Assembly (NCBI RefSeq): GCF_003933745.1
Contig: NZ_RSEB01000003.1
Location: forward strand, 310,001 to 374,000
DNA from: Glycomyces terrestris
GTDB lineage: Bacteria > Actinomycetota > Actinomycetes > Mycobacteriales > Micromonosporaceae
Length of the DNA stretch: 64,000 bases
Reading direction: 5' to 3'
The notes beneath the pieces were generated by a model. It had not been told where the DNA came from, did not search any database, and saw nothing but the letters and a program-made list of their open reading frames with translations. Positions 1 to 7,657 of the stretch are shown here, piece after piece. The position numbers were made by a program, and so were the translations under genes. Within the stretch, counting starts at the first letter, position 1. Each line of letters begins with the position of its first letter.

Positions 1-951
1 GAGCCCGCGGTCCTCCAGGACGGGCGGGAGGATCGAGCGGACGACGGCGCGCAGTTCGGCGAGCGCGTCCTCGACGGTGTCCTGGGCGCGGCCAAGGATC
101 TCGACGGCGCGGTCGGGGTCGCGCGGGACCTCGCGCTTGGCGGCGCCGACGAGGACGGCGACGGCCACGATCCGGTTCTGGGCGCCGTCGTGGAGCGCCC
201 GTTCGATGCGGCGCAGCTCGACGGCGTGCGCGTCGAGGGCGGCCGCGCGGGTCGCGGTCAGGCGGGCGACGCGCTCGGACAGGTCGATCTCGGGGTCGGG
301 GCCGAGGAAATGGAGGCCGGGCCGGGACTGGAGTTCGAGGAGCTTGGGCCCGAACAGGAGCCAGAGGGCGAAGACGGCGATGCCGGTGGCGAAGCCGAGG
401 GCCGCGGAGGTCGGGGAGTCGGCGTCGAGGAGCCCGGAGAGGATCTGCCGCTCCGAGTCGGGCGCGAACGCCCACCAGATCGGGTACGTGACGTCGCGGA
501 CCGCCACGAACGGCATGTTGATGAGGACGGCGCCGAGGATGAGGCCGAAGGTGCCGTGGAGGAAGACCCACGCGAGGTCGCGGCGCGCGGTCGGGTCGGC
601 GCGCAGCTCCTTCAGCGTGCGGGGCGGTTCGGCGTCGGGGCCGGCGTACGGGGTCTCGACCTCGTGGCCGAGGCGCTGGAGGCGGCGGCGCTCGAGCCCG
701 GCGAGGATGCGGACCCACTGCATGACGGGGTGCACGAGGAACCGGCCGGCGCCCAGGAGCGCGAGGAGGCCGGCGAAGGCGACGACCGGGATCGTGTAGA
801 GCGCGAGGATGCCGAAGCCGGCGCCGACCGCGCCGTACCCGGAGGCGCGCAGCGACGCCATGAGCACCGGGCCGAGCCCGCGCCCGTCGCCGTCGGGGCG
901 CAGCTGGGCGTCGAACCACGCTCGCACGCGCCCGCGCCTGCCTGCGGCCAT
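1..951 (-). CDS. Sensor histidine kinase, NarL/DesK type (3' end outside window)
   Basis: Membrane sensor kinase of a two-component system; 317 residues are visible and the C-terminal ATPase domain runs off the left edge. The N-terminal half has hydrophobic segments (for example around YTIPVVAFAGLLALLGAG and TFGLILGAVLI), followed by a HisKA_3 dimerisation/phosphoacceptor motif ALHDGAQNRIVAVAVL near residue 245, in which the His of LHDGAQ is the expected phosphorylation site. The last visible residues, SILPPVLEDRGL, match the linker before the HATPase_c domain. The ATG at 951 is the first start of the frame. Its response regulator would lie beyond position 1. It is divergent from the ABC ATPase at 1401. 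Confidence 0.85.
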   Translation of the reverse strand, partial: MAAGRRGRVRAWFDAQLRPDGDGRGLGPVLMASLRASGYGAVGAGFGILALYTIPVVAFAGLLALLGAGRFLVHPVMQWVRILAGLERRRLQRLGHEVETPYAGPDAEPPRTLKELRADPTARRDLAWVFLHGTFGLILGAVLINMPFVAVRDVTYPIWWAFAPDSERQILSGLLDADSPTSAALGFATGIAVFALWLLFGPKLLELQSRPGLHFLGPDPEIDLSERVARLTATRAAALDAHAVELRRIERALHDGAQNRIVAVAVLVGAAKREVPRDPDRAVEILGRAQDTVEDALAELRAVVRSILPPVLEDRGL

Positions 952-1049
952 GCCGTCCCTCCAAATCCGCTCGGCCGAACCGTTCGCGCCGAGCCTCCCG
1001 CCCGGCGGTGCGCCGGGCGTCCGCCCGGCCGTTTTCGCTGCTCGGGCAT

Positions 1050-1212
1050 CGCTCGGCCAAACCTCTGCCGAGCTTCCGCTTGGCCATACCTCCACCAAGC
1101 TTCGCTTGCCCGTACCGCAGCCAAGCTCGCTCGGCCATACCTCCACCGAGCTCCGCTCGGCCATACCTCCACCAAGCTCCGCTTGCCTGTACCTCTGCCA
1201 AGCTCCGCTTGG
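1050..1212. repeat. Tandem 26-bp repeat, six units, each with a mini-hairpin
   Basis: Six imperfect units of about 26 bp, consensus GGCCATACCTCCACCAAG followed by CTCCGCTT. Each unit contains a short inverted repeat around a TCC/TTC loop, for example CCAAGC-TCC-GCTTGG (1199-1213) or CCGAGC-TCC-GCTCGG in the fourth unit. Stem bases change in a paired manner between units (CCAAG/CTTGG against CCGAG/CTCGG), which suggests the fold is kept. It lies in the 449-bp gap between the divergent kinase and ABC ATPase genes. There are no spacers, so it is not a CRISPR. Confidence 0.75.
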
Positions 1213-1250
1213 AAACGTACCCGCGCGGGGCGGCCGCGTCGCTACAGCCA

Positions 1251-1295
1251 GCTGTACCCGGGCCCCGAACCGGGTACTACCGCTGGCTGTACCCG
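1251..1295. promoter_or_regulatory. Inverted and direct repeats in divergent promoter region
   Basis: GTACCCGG (1254-1261) and CCGGGTAC (1270-1277) form a perfect 8-bp inverted repeat. GCTGTACCCG occurs at 1251-1260 and again at 1286-1295 as a direct repeat with a 35-bp period. The position ahead of the ABC ATPase fits a regulator binding region, possibly for the two-component system. The regulator is unknown. Confidence 0.4.
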
Positions 1296-1400
1296 CCCGA
1301 CTCAGGCTGTCCCCACCCCGGACCCGGCAGCTGACCTCATTGGAACGGGACGCGAATCGCCATAGCGTGCAGTCATACAGGAAACCCGGAGGCACACCCG

Positions 1401-2114
1401 ATGACCGTCATCCTCGCCGCACCCCCCAGACCCGTGGCCCTCGCACCGGCGCTCGCGCTGCGGGAGGTCACCAAGACGTACGACGGGGCGCACACCGTCC
1501 TCGACCGCGTCAGCCTCGACGTCCCCGGCGGCGCGTTCATCGCCGTCATGGGCGCGCCGGGCTCCGGCAAGTCCACGCTCGTGCACTGCGCGGCCGCGCT
1601 CGACGACCCCACCGGCGGCGAGGTCCGCATCGCCGACCGGCGCGTGACCGGGCTCGGCGAGGCCAAGCGGACCCTGCTCCGGCAGGGCCGGATCGGCTTC
1701 GTGTTCCAGTCGTACAACCTGCTGCCGTCGCTCACGGTGGAGGAGAACCTGGCGATGCCGCTGCGCCTCGCCGGCGCCGCGGAGGACCGCGACTGGCTGC
1801 GGCACCTCGCCGAGCGCACCGGCGTCGCGCGGTTCCTCCGGCGCCGTCCCGGCGACCTCGCGGCGGTGCACCAGCAGCGGGCCGCGGTAGCGCGGGCGTT
1901 CGCGTCCCGGCCCGACCTGGTCGTGGCCGACGAGCCGACCGGGGCGCTCGACGCGGACGAGGCCGCCGAAGTCCTCGACCTCATGCGCGCGCTCGTCGAC
2001 GAGTGGGCGCCCGGCCTGCTCATGGCCACGGGCGACCCGGCCGCGGCCTCCCGCGCGCACGCGACGTTCGCCCTCGAAGGGGGCCGGCTGCGGCCGGTCC
2101 TGACCGCGGTCTGA
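1401..2114 (+). CDS. ABC transporter ATP-binding protein, MacB/LolD type, with degenerate catalytic motifs
   Basis: 237 residues, one ATPase domain of the lipoprotein/antimicrobial-peptide exporter class. Walker A is intact (GAPGSGKST, near residue 51), as are the Q-loop (VFQSYNLLPSLTVEENL) and Walker B with D-loop (VVADEPTGALD). The signature motif, normally LSGGQ, is replaced by LAAVH (PGDLAAVHQQRAAVARA), and the switch histidine of the H-loop is replaced by glycine (MATGDPAAA instead of xTHDP). A partner FtsX-like permease is not adjacent. It may bind ATP but is probably a poor ATPase alone. Start ATG is preceded by CCCGGAGG. A strong hairpin follows at 2128-2160. Confidence 0.85.
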   Translation: MTVILAAPPRPVALAPALALREVTKTYDGAHTVLDRVSLDVPGGAFIAVMGAPGSGKSTLVHCAAALDDPTGGEVRIADRRVTGLGEAKRTLLRQGRIGFVFQSYNLLPSLTVEENLAMPLRLAGAAEDRDWLRHLAERTGVARFLRRRPGDLAAVHQQRAAVARAFASRPDLVVADEPTGALDADEAAEVLDLMRALVDEWAPGLLMATGDPAAASRAHATFALEGGRLRPVLTAV

Positions 2115-2127
2115 ACCGGGGACGCGG

Positions 2128-2160
2128 CAGGGCCCGCCGTCCGGGGGACGGCGGGCCCTG
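2128..2160. terminator. Bidirectional terminator hairpin
   Basis: Perfect 15-bp stem (2128-2142 with 2146-2160) and a 3-nt loop between the convergent ABC ATPase and MFS genes. It has no T-tract, as is common in high-GC actinomycetes. Confidence 0.8.
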
Positions 2161-2191
2161 TCGTGCGGGTGTCCTTGCGGGTGTGTGCGGG

Positions 2192-3640
2192 TCAGGCGGC
2201 CTCGACGGCGGCGCGGCGCCCCAGCAGCGCGGTGGCGCTGGCGAGGAGGCCGACGGCGGCGACGACGGTCACGAGGTAGAGGCCGGGGCGGTACTGGGCG
2301 ATCGAGGTGGCGGCGCCGCCGGAGATCAGGCCGGTGACGACCGCGAGGACGACCGCGCCGCCGATCTGGCCGGAGGTCTGGACCAGGCCGGAGGCCAGGC
2401 CCTGCTCGTCGTCGGCGATGCCCTCGGTGGCCTGGACCATGACCGACGAGAAGCCGATCGCGAAGCCGAGGCCGAGCAGCAGGAACGCGGGCAGGTAGTC
2501 CGCGAAGTAGTTCGGCTGGGCCGAGCCGCCGCGCAGGATGAACCAGAGGTAGCCGAGGACGAACGCGGCCATGGAGGCGATGATCATCGACTTGGTGCCG
2601 TAGCGGTCGATGAACTTGCCGGCGATCGGCGAGAGGATGGCGACGATGATGCCGGCCGGGGCCAGCGCGAGCGCCATCTGGATCGGCTCCCACTGGAGCG
2701 TGTTCTGGAGGTACAGGGACACGATCGTCTGGAAGCTGATGTAGGAGCCGAAGATCGCGAGCGCGGCCAGGTTGGCGCGGACGATCGACTTGACCTTGAA
2801 GATGCTCAGGCGCACCAGCGGGTGGGCGACCTTGTTCTCGATGACGAAGAACGCGCCGAGGAGGACGACCGCGGCCGCGGTGGTGGCGGTGACGACCGGC
2901 GTGAAGCCGGTCTCGGGGACCGTGACGATGGTGTAGACCGCGGCGAGCATGCCGCCGGTGAGGGTCGCGGAGCCGAGGAAGTCGATGTGGCCCTTCTCGC
3001 GCTCGCCGTTCTTGGGCACCACGAAGAACGCGGCGATGAGGACGGCGGCGACCACGACGACAGGCGCGTAGAACGTCAGGCGCCAGTCGACGCTGGTGAG
3101 CAGGCCGGAGGCGATGAGGCCGGAGGCGTACCCGGTGGCGCCGAAGACCGTGAAGATCGACAGGGCCTTGTTGCGGTCGTGGCCTTCCTTGAAGGTGGTG
3201 GTGATGATCGACAGGGCGGCCGGGGCGGTGAAGGCGGCGGCGACGCCCTTGACGATGCGGGAGGCGATGAGCAGGCCCTCGTGTTCGACGAGGCCGCCGA
3301 CGAGGGAGGCGACGCCGAAGACGACGAGCGCGGTCAGGAAGACCTGGCGGCGCCCGAGCAGGTCGGACATGCGTCCGCCGAGGAGGAGGAGGCCGCCGTA
3401 GCCGAGGATGTAGCCGTTGACGATCCACTGGAGCGAGGCGGTCTCGAGGCCGAGTTCGGCGCCGATCGACGGGAGCGCGACGCCGACCATGGAGACGTCG
3501 AGGGCGTCGAGGAACATCGCGAGGCCGGCCACGAAGAGGACGGCCCAGAGCTTTGGCCCCCAGCGGCTCGGGGTGTGTGAGGGGGGATCGACAGGCTTCG
3601 AAGTGGTGGTGGCCTGCGGATTCGTGTCGGTGATCGTCAT
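2192..3640 (-). CDS. MFS drug/proton antiporter, DHA2 family
   Basis: 482 residues with about 14 hydrophobic segments, the size and layout of DHA2 (EmrB/QacA-type) exporters. Recognisable elements are the first transmembrane segment with LDALDVSMVGVALPSI (motif D of the 14-TM family), WIVNGYILGYGGLLLLGGR, and the DLLGRRQVFL loop of motif A. The likely role is proton-driven efflux of a toxic compound across the cytoplasmic membrane. The start was set at the ATG at 3640 (MTITDTNPQ); the frame extends 13 codons upstream, but that stretch lies in the operator. It is divergent from the MarR gene at 3727 and probably repressed by it. Confidence 0.9.
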   Translation of the reverse strand: MTITDTNPQATTTSKPVDPPSHTPSRWGPKLWAVLFVAGLAMFLDALDVSMVGVALPSIGAELGLETASLQWIVNGYILGYGGLLLLGGRMSDLLGRRQVFLTALVVFGVASLVGGLVEHEGLLIASRIVKGVAAAFTAPAALSIITTTFKEGHDRNKALSIFTVFGATGYASGLIASGLLTSVDWRLTFYAPVVVVAAVLIAAFFVVPKNGEREKGHIDFLGSATLTGGMLAAVYTIVTVPETGFTPVVTATTAAAVVLLGAFFVIENKVAHPLVRLSIFKVKSIVRANLAALAIFGSYISFQTIVSLYLQNTLQWEPIQMALALAPAGIIVAILSPIAGKFIDRYGTKSMIIASMAAFVLGYLWFILRGGSAQPNYFADYLPAFLLLGLGFAIGFSSVMVQATEGIADDEQGLASGLVQTSGQIGGAVVLAVVTGLISGGAATSIAQYRPGLYLVTVVAAVGLLASATALLGRRAAVEAA

Positions 3641-3654
3641 GCAGACGAACTTAC

Positions 3655-3711
3655 ATGCACGTGCATTGGATGTCAACACATCAAATGCGTGGACATTAAA
3701 TGTCTTGACAT
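3655..3711. promoter_or_regulatory. MarR-type operator cluster between divergent genes
   Basis: AT-rich 86-bp spacer containing several inverted repeats: ATGCACGTGCAT (3655-3666), GACATT-A-AATGTC (3692-3704) and the pair ATGTCAA (3670-3676)/TTGACAT (3705-3711). Such nested palindromes between a MarR gene and an exporter are the usual autoregulatory arrangement. Candidate -35 TGGACA (3690-3695) and -10 TAATCT (3715-3720) for the MarR gene would start transcription at or next to its ATG. Confidence 0.6.
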
Positions 3712-3726
3712 GGTAATCTCCTGGTC

Positions 3727-4113
3727 ATGGAGGCTGTCGTAGGCGAAGACGTGTGCGCGAAGTGGTCTGAAACACTCCGCGTGTACCACAACACATCGTG
3801 CGAGCTCGAGAACGAGCTCCAGGACGGGCACGACCTGGGCCTGAGCGAGTTCGAGGTGCTCAAGATCCTGTCGCGCAGCTGCAAGGGCGCCGGCGGCAAG
3901 GCGAAGATGAAGGAGCTCGAGGCCGAGATGTACCTCAGCCAGAGCGCCCTCTCGCGCACCGTCACGCGCCTCGAGAAGGACGGCCTGGTCACCCGCGCCA
4001 CCTGCGACTTCGACCGCCGGGCGAACTTCCTCATGCTCACCCCGGCCGGGCGGGAGCGCTACGAGGCCGCGGCGCCGACGTACCGGGCCGTGCTGGTCCG
4101 GCATTTCGCCTAG
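3727..4113 (+). CDS. MarR family transcriptional regulator
   Basis: 128-residue winged-helix repressor, a normal length for the family. The DNA-binding part is KMKELEAEMYLSQSALSRTVTRLEKDGLV (residues about 63-90), with the wing at DFDRRANFLMLTPAGRERYEAA. It probably represses both itself and the divergent MFS exporter, with release by an exported drug or phenolic ligand. There is no Shine-Dalgarno sequence ahead of the ATG, and a -10-like hexamer sits at 3715-3720, so the mRNA may be leaderless. Ligand unknown. Confidence 0.9.
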   Translation: MEAVVGEDVCAKWSETLRVYHNTSCELENELQDGHDLGLSEFEVLKILSRSCKGAGGKAKMKELEAEMYLSQSALSRTVTRLEKDGLVTRATCDFDRRANFLMLTPAGRERYEAAAPTYRAVLVRHFA

Positions 4114-4283
4114 CGCGGGCGGTCGCGCGCCAAGCGGTTGCCGCCCACCGGGTCGGGTGGCGGAAGCCGTTGGGGCGCATGCGCACCTGGGCGGTTTCGG
4201 ACGGCATACCCCGCTCTGCCGTGACGGTCGGTAAGGTGAGGTGGAGAGCAGTCACAACCGATCCGGCATGGAGAGTGGATGTC

Positions 4284-5318
4284 ATGACTCCCCCAGAGAA
4301 CGACCGACCCGACGACGAGGACGGCGGCACCTTCAAGCTGAAGCCCGGCGCCGGCGCCCCGACGCCGCCCCCGGCCCCCGCGGGGGACGAGTCCGGCCTC
4401 GACCGCACCATGAAGATCTCGCGCAGCGACGCCCCGCAGGGCACCCCTCCTCCGCCGCCCTCCCCGCTCGGGAACCCGACCGGCCCGGCCGACCCGCCGG
4501 GCGCGCCGTACGCCGAGACCACCGTCATGCCGCAGTCCGGCGGCTCGCAGACCGGCTTCCAGCCCGCGGGCACGCCGCCGCCCCCGCCGCCCGGCCCGCT
4601 CGGGTCCGGCCAGCTCCCGCAGACCGGCCAGCAGCCGTACGGCCAGCCGCAGCAGCCCGGCGGCTACCCGCCGCCCCCGCCGCAGGCGGGCTTCCCGCAG
4701 CCCCAGGCCACCGGCCCCGCCGGCGCCGCGCCCGAGGGCATCAAGCGCATCGGCCTGATGGTGCTCATCGCCGCGGGCGTGAGCCTCCTCGGCAACATCG
4801 TCGTCTTCGCCACCTTCGGCGGCTTCTACGTGGGCAGCGCCGTGTTCGGCATCCTGTTCGCCGCCGCCTGGGGCTGGTACGGCTGGGCCCTGCCGCAGGG
4901 GAAGATCACCTCCGCCGGCCTGCGCCTGACCGGCATCATCCTGGTCATGATCGGCGCCGGCTTCTCGATCCTGTCGGTGCTCACCTCGTTCGGCGCGTTC
5001 GCGCTGTTCGGCGGCCTCGGCGCGATCCTGCTGCTCCAGAGCCTGGTCATGGCCGGCGCGCTCGGCTACGCGAGCCTCATCTACCTCAAGGACGAGCAGG
5101 CGAAGGCGTACATCAAGGGCCCGCAGGCCGCGGTCCCCGGCGGCTACCCGCCGCCCGGCTACGGCCAGCAGCCCGGCGCGTACCAGCAGCAGCCCCAGCA
5201 GGGCTACGGCCAGCCGCAGGCCCACCCGGGCCAGCCGCAGCAGCCCGGCGGCTACCCGCCGCCCCCGCCCGGGTACGGGCAGCCGGGCCAGCAGCCGCCG
5301 CAGGGCTACGGCCAGTAG
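4284..5318 (+). CDS. Proline/glutamine-rich membrane protein of unknown function
   Basis: 344 residues. The N-terminal 140 or so residues are low-complexity and rich in Pro, Gly and Gln (runs such as PPPPPG), and contain short Thr-acidic patches near DRTMKISRSD. Then follow four hydrophobic helices, from IKRIGLMVLIAAGVSLLG to SLVMAGALGYASLIYL. The tail is a cytoplasmic or exported run of GYGQQPG/YPPPP repeats. Many actinomycete membrane proteins share this build (disordered Pro-rich ends around a small helix bundle), but no enzymatic motif is visible. The ATG at 4284 has GGAGAG 9 nt upstream; longer versions of the frame overlap the MarR gene and are unlikely. Confidence 0.75.
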   Translation: MTPPENDRPDDEDGGTFKLKPGAGAPTPPPAPAGDESGLDRTMKISRSDAPQGTPPPPPSPLGNPTGPADPPGAPYAETTVMPQSGGSQTGFQPAGTPPPPPPGPLGSGQLPQTGQQPYGQPQQPGGYPPPPPQAGFPQPQATGPAGAAPEGIKRIGLMVLIAAGVSLLGNIVVFATFGGFYVGSAVFGILFAAAWGWYGWALPQGKITSAGLRLTGIILVMIGAGFSILSVLTSFGAFALFGGLGAILLLQSLVMAGALGYASLIYLKDEQAKAYIKGPQAAVPGGYPPPGYGQQPGAYQQQPQQGYGQPQAHPGQPQQPGGYPPPPPGYGQPGQQPPQGYGQ

Positions 5319-5431
5319 GACTTCCAACCCGCAACGGTCGCGACTAAGCTCACTCGTATGAACTGGCCGCGGCGCCGACGATCGCCACGAGCGACGCAGG
5401 CGCCGCGGCCTCCGTACGAGGAGGTACACCC

Positions 5432-5863
5432 ATGTCTGCATCCGGCGCGCCGATACGCGTGGTGGTGGCGAAGGTCGGGCTCGACGGCCACGACCGCGGA
5501 GCGAAGGTCGTGGCGCGCGCGCTGCGGGACGCGGGCATGGAGGTCGTCTACACCGGCCTCCACAACTCCCCCGAGCAGGTCGTCGCCACCGCCCTCGCCG
5601 AGGACGCCGACGCGATCGGCCTGAGCATCCTCTCCGGCGCCCACATGACGCTGTTCCCGCGAGTGCTGAAACTGCTCGACGAGCACGACGCCCGCGACAT
5701 CGTCGTATTCGGCGGCGGCATCATTCCCGACGAGGACGCCGCGCAGTTGCGCGAAGCCGGAGTGGCGCAGATATTCGGCCCCGGCGCTTCCACGCAGGCG
5801 ATCGCCGAATGGGTCCGCGGCCATGTGCCCTCACCCGATCAGGGCAGCCGCGCGGCCGTGTGA
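5432..5863 (+). CDS. icmB: Isobutyryl-CoA mutase small subunit / cobalamin-binding protein
   Basis: 143 residues, a free-standing B12-binding domain. It has the base-off/His-on signature DGHDRGAK (DxHxxG, near residue 20), then GLSILSGAH and FGGGIIP, which line the nucleotide tail of adenosylcobalamin. Length and sequence match IcmB, which pairs with a separate large subunit IcmA to interconvert isobutyryl-CoA and n-butyryl-CoA. The large subunit is not in this window. A strong RBS (GAGGAGG) precedes the ATG. The alternative is the C-terminal part of a methylmalonyl-CoA mutase, but the stand-alone size favours IcmB. Confidence 0.8.
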   Translation: MSASGAPIRVVVAKVGLDGHDRGAKVVARALRDAGMEVVYTGLHNSPEQVVATALAEDADAIGLSILSGAHMTLFPRVLKLLDEHDARDIVVFGGGIIPDEDAAQLREAGVAQIFGPGASTQAIAEWVRGHVPSPDQGSRAAV

Positions 5864-5913
5864 ACGGCCGCTGCCAGCGGAAACGTCCGCCGCAAAAAAT
5901 TCTTTGGGGAGAC

Positions 5914-5941
5914 CGTAACCGGCCCCCGCGGCCCTCGTTCT
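5914..5941 (+). promoter_or_regulatory. Possible sigma-BldN-type promoter
   Basis: CGTAAC (5914-5919), 16 nt, CGTTCT (5936-5941). The family consensus as I know it from Streptomyces is CGTAAC-N16-CGTTGA. A start near 5948 would transcribe the three-hairpin block. The -10 match is imperfect, so this is tentative. Confidence 0.35.
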
Positions 5942-6080
5942 TATAAGTGTCAGACGCGGAAGCGAAGCCGCCGAAGACGCATCAGCAGTCGGCCGAAAGG
6001 CCGCCGGACGATAACGCAGCCGCTTCATCGGGGGTTCACTTCCGCAAGCGCCGGGTTATTGAGCTGTGCCACAAGCTGCC

Positions 6081-6199
6081 GATGCCCTGTCGATTGAGGG
6101 GTGGCGATAGGGCATCGTGCCTAAGGGAATCAAGCCTTTGAGGGGTGGGCTTGGTTCCCGCTGAGGGGACCGGACGCCTGAGGGGTGCGTCCGGTCCCC
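6081..6199. ncRNA. Three tandem stem-loops sharing the loop TGAGGGGT (candidate structured RNA)
   Basis: Three consecutive hairpins: 6081-6092/6105-6116, 6125-6136/6148-6159 and 6165-6177/6187-6199, with stems of 12, 12 and 13 bp. The stems differ completely in sequence and contain G-T wobble pairs that keep pairing on the + strand reading. Each loop presents the same TGAGGGGT (loops of 12, 11 and 9 nt). Conserved loops on unrelated stems point to selection for the displayed octamer. The block lies between icmB and sucC with no plausible reading frame. The + strand would present G-rich loops and the - strand C-rich loops (ACCCCTCA); the strand is not settled. It matches no RNA family that I can name with confidence. 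Confidence 0.55.
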
Positions 6200-6475
6200 G
6201 CCTCTTTCCCCCGCGGACTCCCCGCCGCGGCCCCGCCGGGCCGCTCCGCCTCACCGTCCCCCGCATGTGACCGTGAAATCCTCGACCTCGTCACACCTGC
6301 CGCCCGCCGCCCGGCCCGGCGCCTCGCGCGGGGTTACCCTGCGATAACGGGCACCTGACACTCTCCTCCGCCTGACCGGACCCGGTTCGCCGAGGCCGCG
6401 GCCCGCACCGGGCCCGGGCGGGGAGGCGCCAGGCCGTCCGGTCAAAGAAGACTAGCTAGTGGAGCGGACTCTACA

Positions 6476-7654
6476 GTGGATCTGTACGAATACCAGGGCC
6501 GCGCACTGTTCGCCCGGCACGGAGTGCCGGTTCTGGACGGCGGCGTCGCCACCACCACACAGGAGGCCGTGGAGCTCGCTGAGCGCCTCGGCGACCGGGT
6601 GGTCGTCAAAGCGCAGGTGAAGGTCGGCGGACGCGGGAAGGCCGGCGGCGTCAAGCTCGCCGACACCGTCGACGAGGTGAACACCCACGCGACCAACATC
6701 CTCGGCATGGACATCAAGGGCCACACCGTCGAGAAGGTCATGCTCACCGTGACCGCCGACATCGACGAGGAGTACTACTTCTCGTACCTGCTCGACCGCG
6801 CGAACCGCACCTTCCTGTGCATCGCGTCGACCGCGGGCGGCATGGAGATCGAAGAGGTCGCCCACACCGCCCCCGAGAAGGTCGTGAAGCTCCCGATCGA
6901 CGCCGGCGTCGGCGTCACCCCGGAGATCGCCGACGGCATCGTGACCAAGGCCGGCTTCCCCGAGGACCTCCGCGACCAGCTCGTGGACGTGTTCGTCAAG
7001 CTCTGGGGCGCCTTCGTCGCCGAGGACGCCACCCTCGTCGAGGTCAACCCGCTCGTCCGCACGCCCGAGGGCAGGGTCCTCGCGCTCGACGCGAAGGTCA
7101 CCCTCGACGAGAACGCGGACTTCCGCCACCCCGAGAACGCCGAGTTCGAGGACAAGGCCGCCGTCGACCCGCTCGAGCAGCGCGCCAAGGACTCCGGCCT
7201 CAACTACGTGAAGCTCGACGGCTCCGTCGGCATCATCGGCAACGGCGCCGGCCTCGTCATGTCCACCCTCGACGTCGTGTCGTACGCCGGGGACAACCAC
7301 GGCGGCGTCAAGCCCGCGAACTTCCTCGACATCGGCGGCGGCGCCTCCGCCGCGGTCATGGCGAACGGCCTCGAAGTGGTCCTGTCGGACCCGCAGGTCA
7401 AGTCCGTGTTCGTGAACATCTTCGGCGGCATCACCGCCTGCGACGAGGTCGCCCGCGGCATCCTCGGCGCCCTCCAGACGCTCGCCGACCGCGGCGAGGA
7501 CGTCACCAAGCCGCTCGTCGCCCGCATCGACGGCAACAACGCCGAGGCCGGACGCCAGATCCTCGCCGACGCGAACCACCCGCTCATCACCGTGGTCGAG
7601 ACCATGGACGCCGCAGCCGACAAGGCCGCCGAGCTCGCGAACAAGGGGGCCTAG
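6476..7654 (+). CDS. sucC: Succinyl-CoA synthetase, beta subunit (ADP/GDP-forming)
   Basis: 392 residues, full length. TCA-cycle enzyme that makes ATP or GTP from succinyl-CoA together with SucD. The N-terminal ATP-grasp region begins [19 protein letters not shown], with the glycine-rich stretch [12 protein letters not shown] near residue 50. The C-terminal CoA-ligase part carries [13 protein letters not shown] and [15 protein letters not shown]. It starts at GTG with GGAG upstream. The 3-bp gap to sucD implies a two-gene operon. Confidence 0.97.
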   Translation: MDLYEYQGRALFARHGVPVLDGGVATTTQEAVELAERLGDRVVVKAQVKVGGRGKAGGVKLADTVDEVNTHATNILGMDIKGHTVEKVMLTVTADIDEEYYFSYLLDRANRTFLCIASTAGGMEIEEVAHTAPEKVVKLPIDAGVGVTPEIADGIVTKAGFPEDLRDQLVDVFVKLWGAFVAEDATLVEVNPLVRTPEGRVLALDAKVTLDENADFRHPENAEFEDKAAVDPLEQRAKDSGLNYVKLDGSVGIIGNGAGLVMSTLDVVSYAGDNHGGVKPANFLDIGGGASAAVMANGLEVVLSDPQVKSVFVNIFGGITACDEVARGILGALQTLADRGEDVTKPLVARIDGNNAEAGRQILADANHPLITVVETMDAAADKAAELANKGA

Positions 7655-7657
7655 GCA

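Larger units (their letters stand above)
5864..6475. other. Gene-free spacer icmB-sucC
   Basis: 612 bp without a credible gene. It holds the sigma-BldN-like promoter (5914-5941), an AT-rich patch TTCTTATAAG (5939-5948), the three-hairpin block (6081-6199) and the leader of sucC. The sucC-proximal 270 bp show no further structure that I can support. Confidence 0.6.

Noticed and set aside
1050..1212. CRISPR array
   Set aside because: Units are directly adjacent with no unique spacers, and no cas genes are present.
809..3580. Very long plus-strand open frame of 923 codons
   Set aside because: It crosses the hairpin repeats, the ABC ATPase in the wrong frame and the MFS gene antisense; low-complexity Arg/Asp/Gly composition.
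5947..6141. Small plus-strand peptide gene in the icmB-sucC spacer
   Set aside because: No ribosome-binding site, no protein-like composition, and it ends within the hairpin block, which explains the sequence better.
6081..6199. 6C small RNA of actinobacteria
   Set aside because: 6C RNA has two hairpins whose loops contain at least six cytosines. Here there are three hairpins and the C-strand loops have only four consecutive C.
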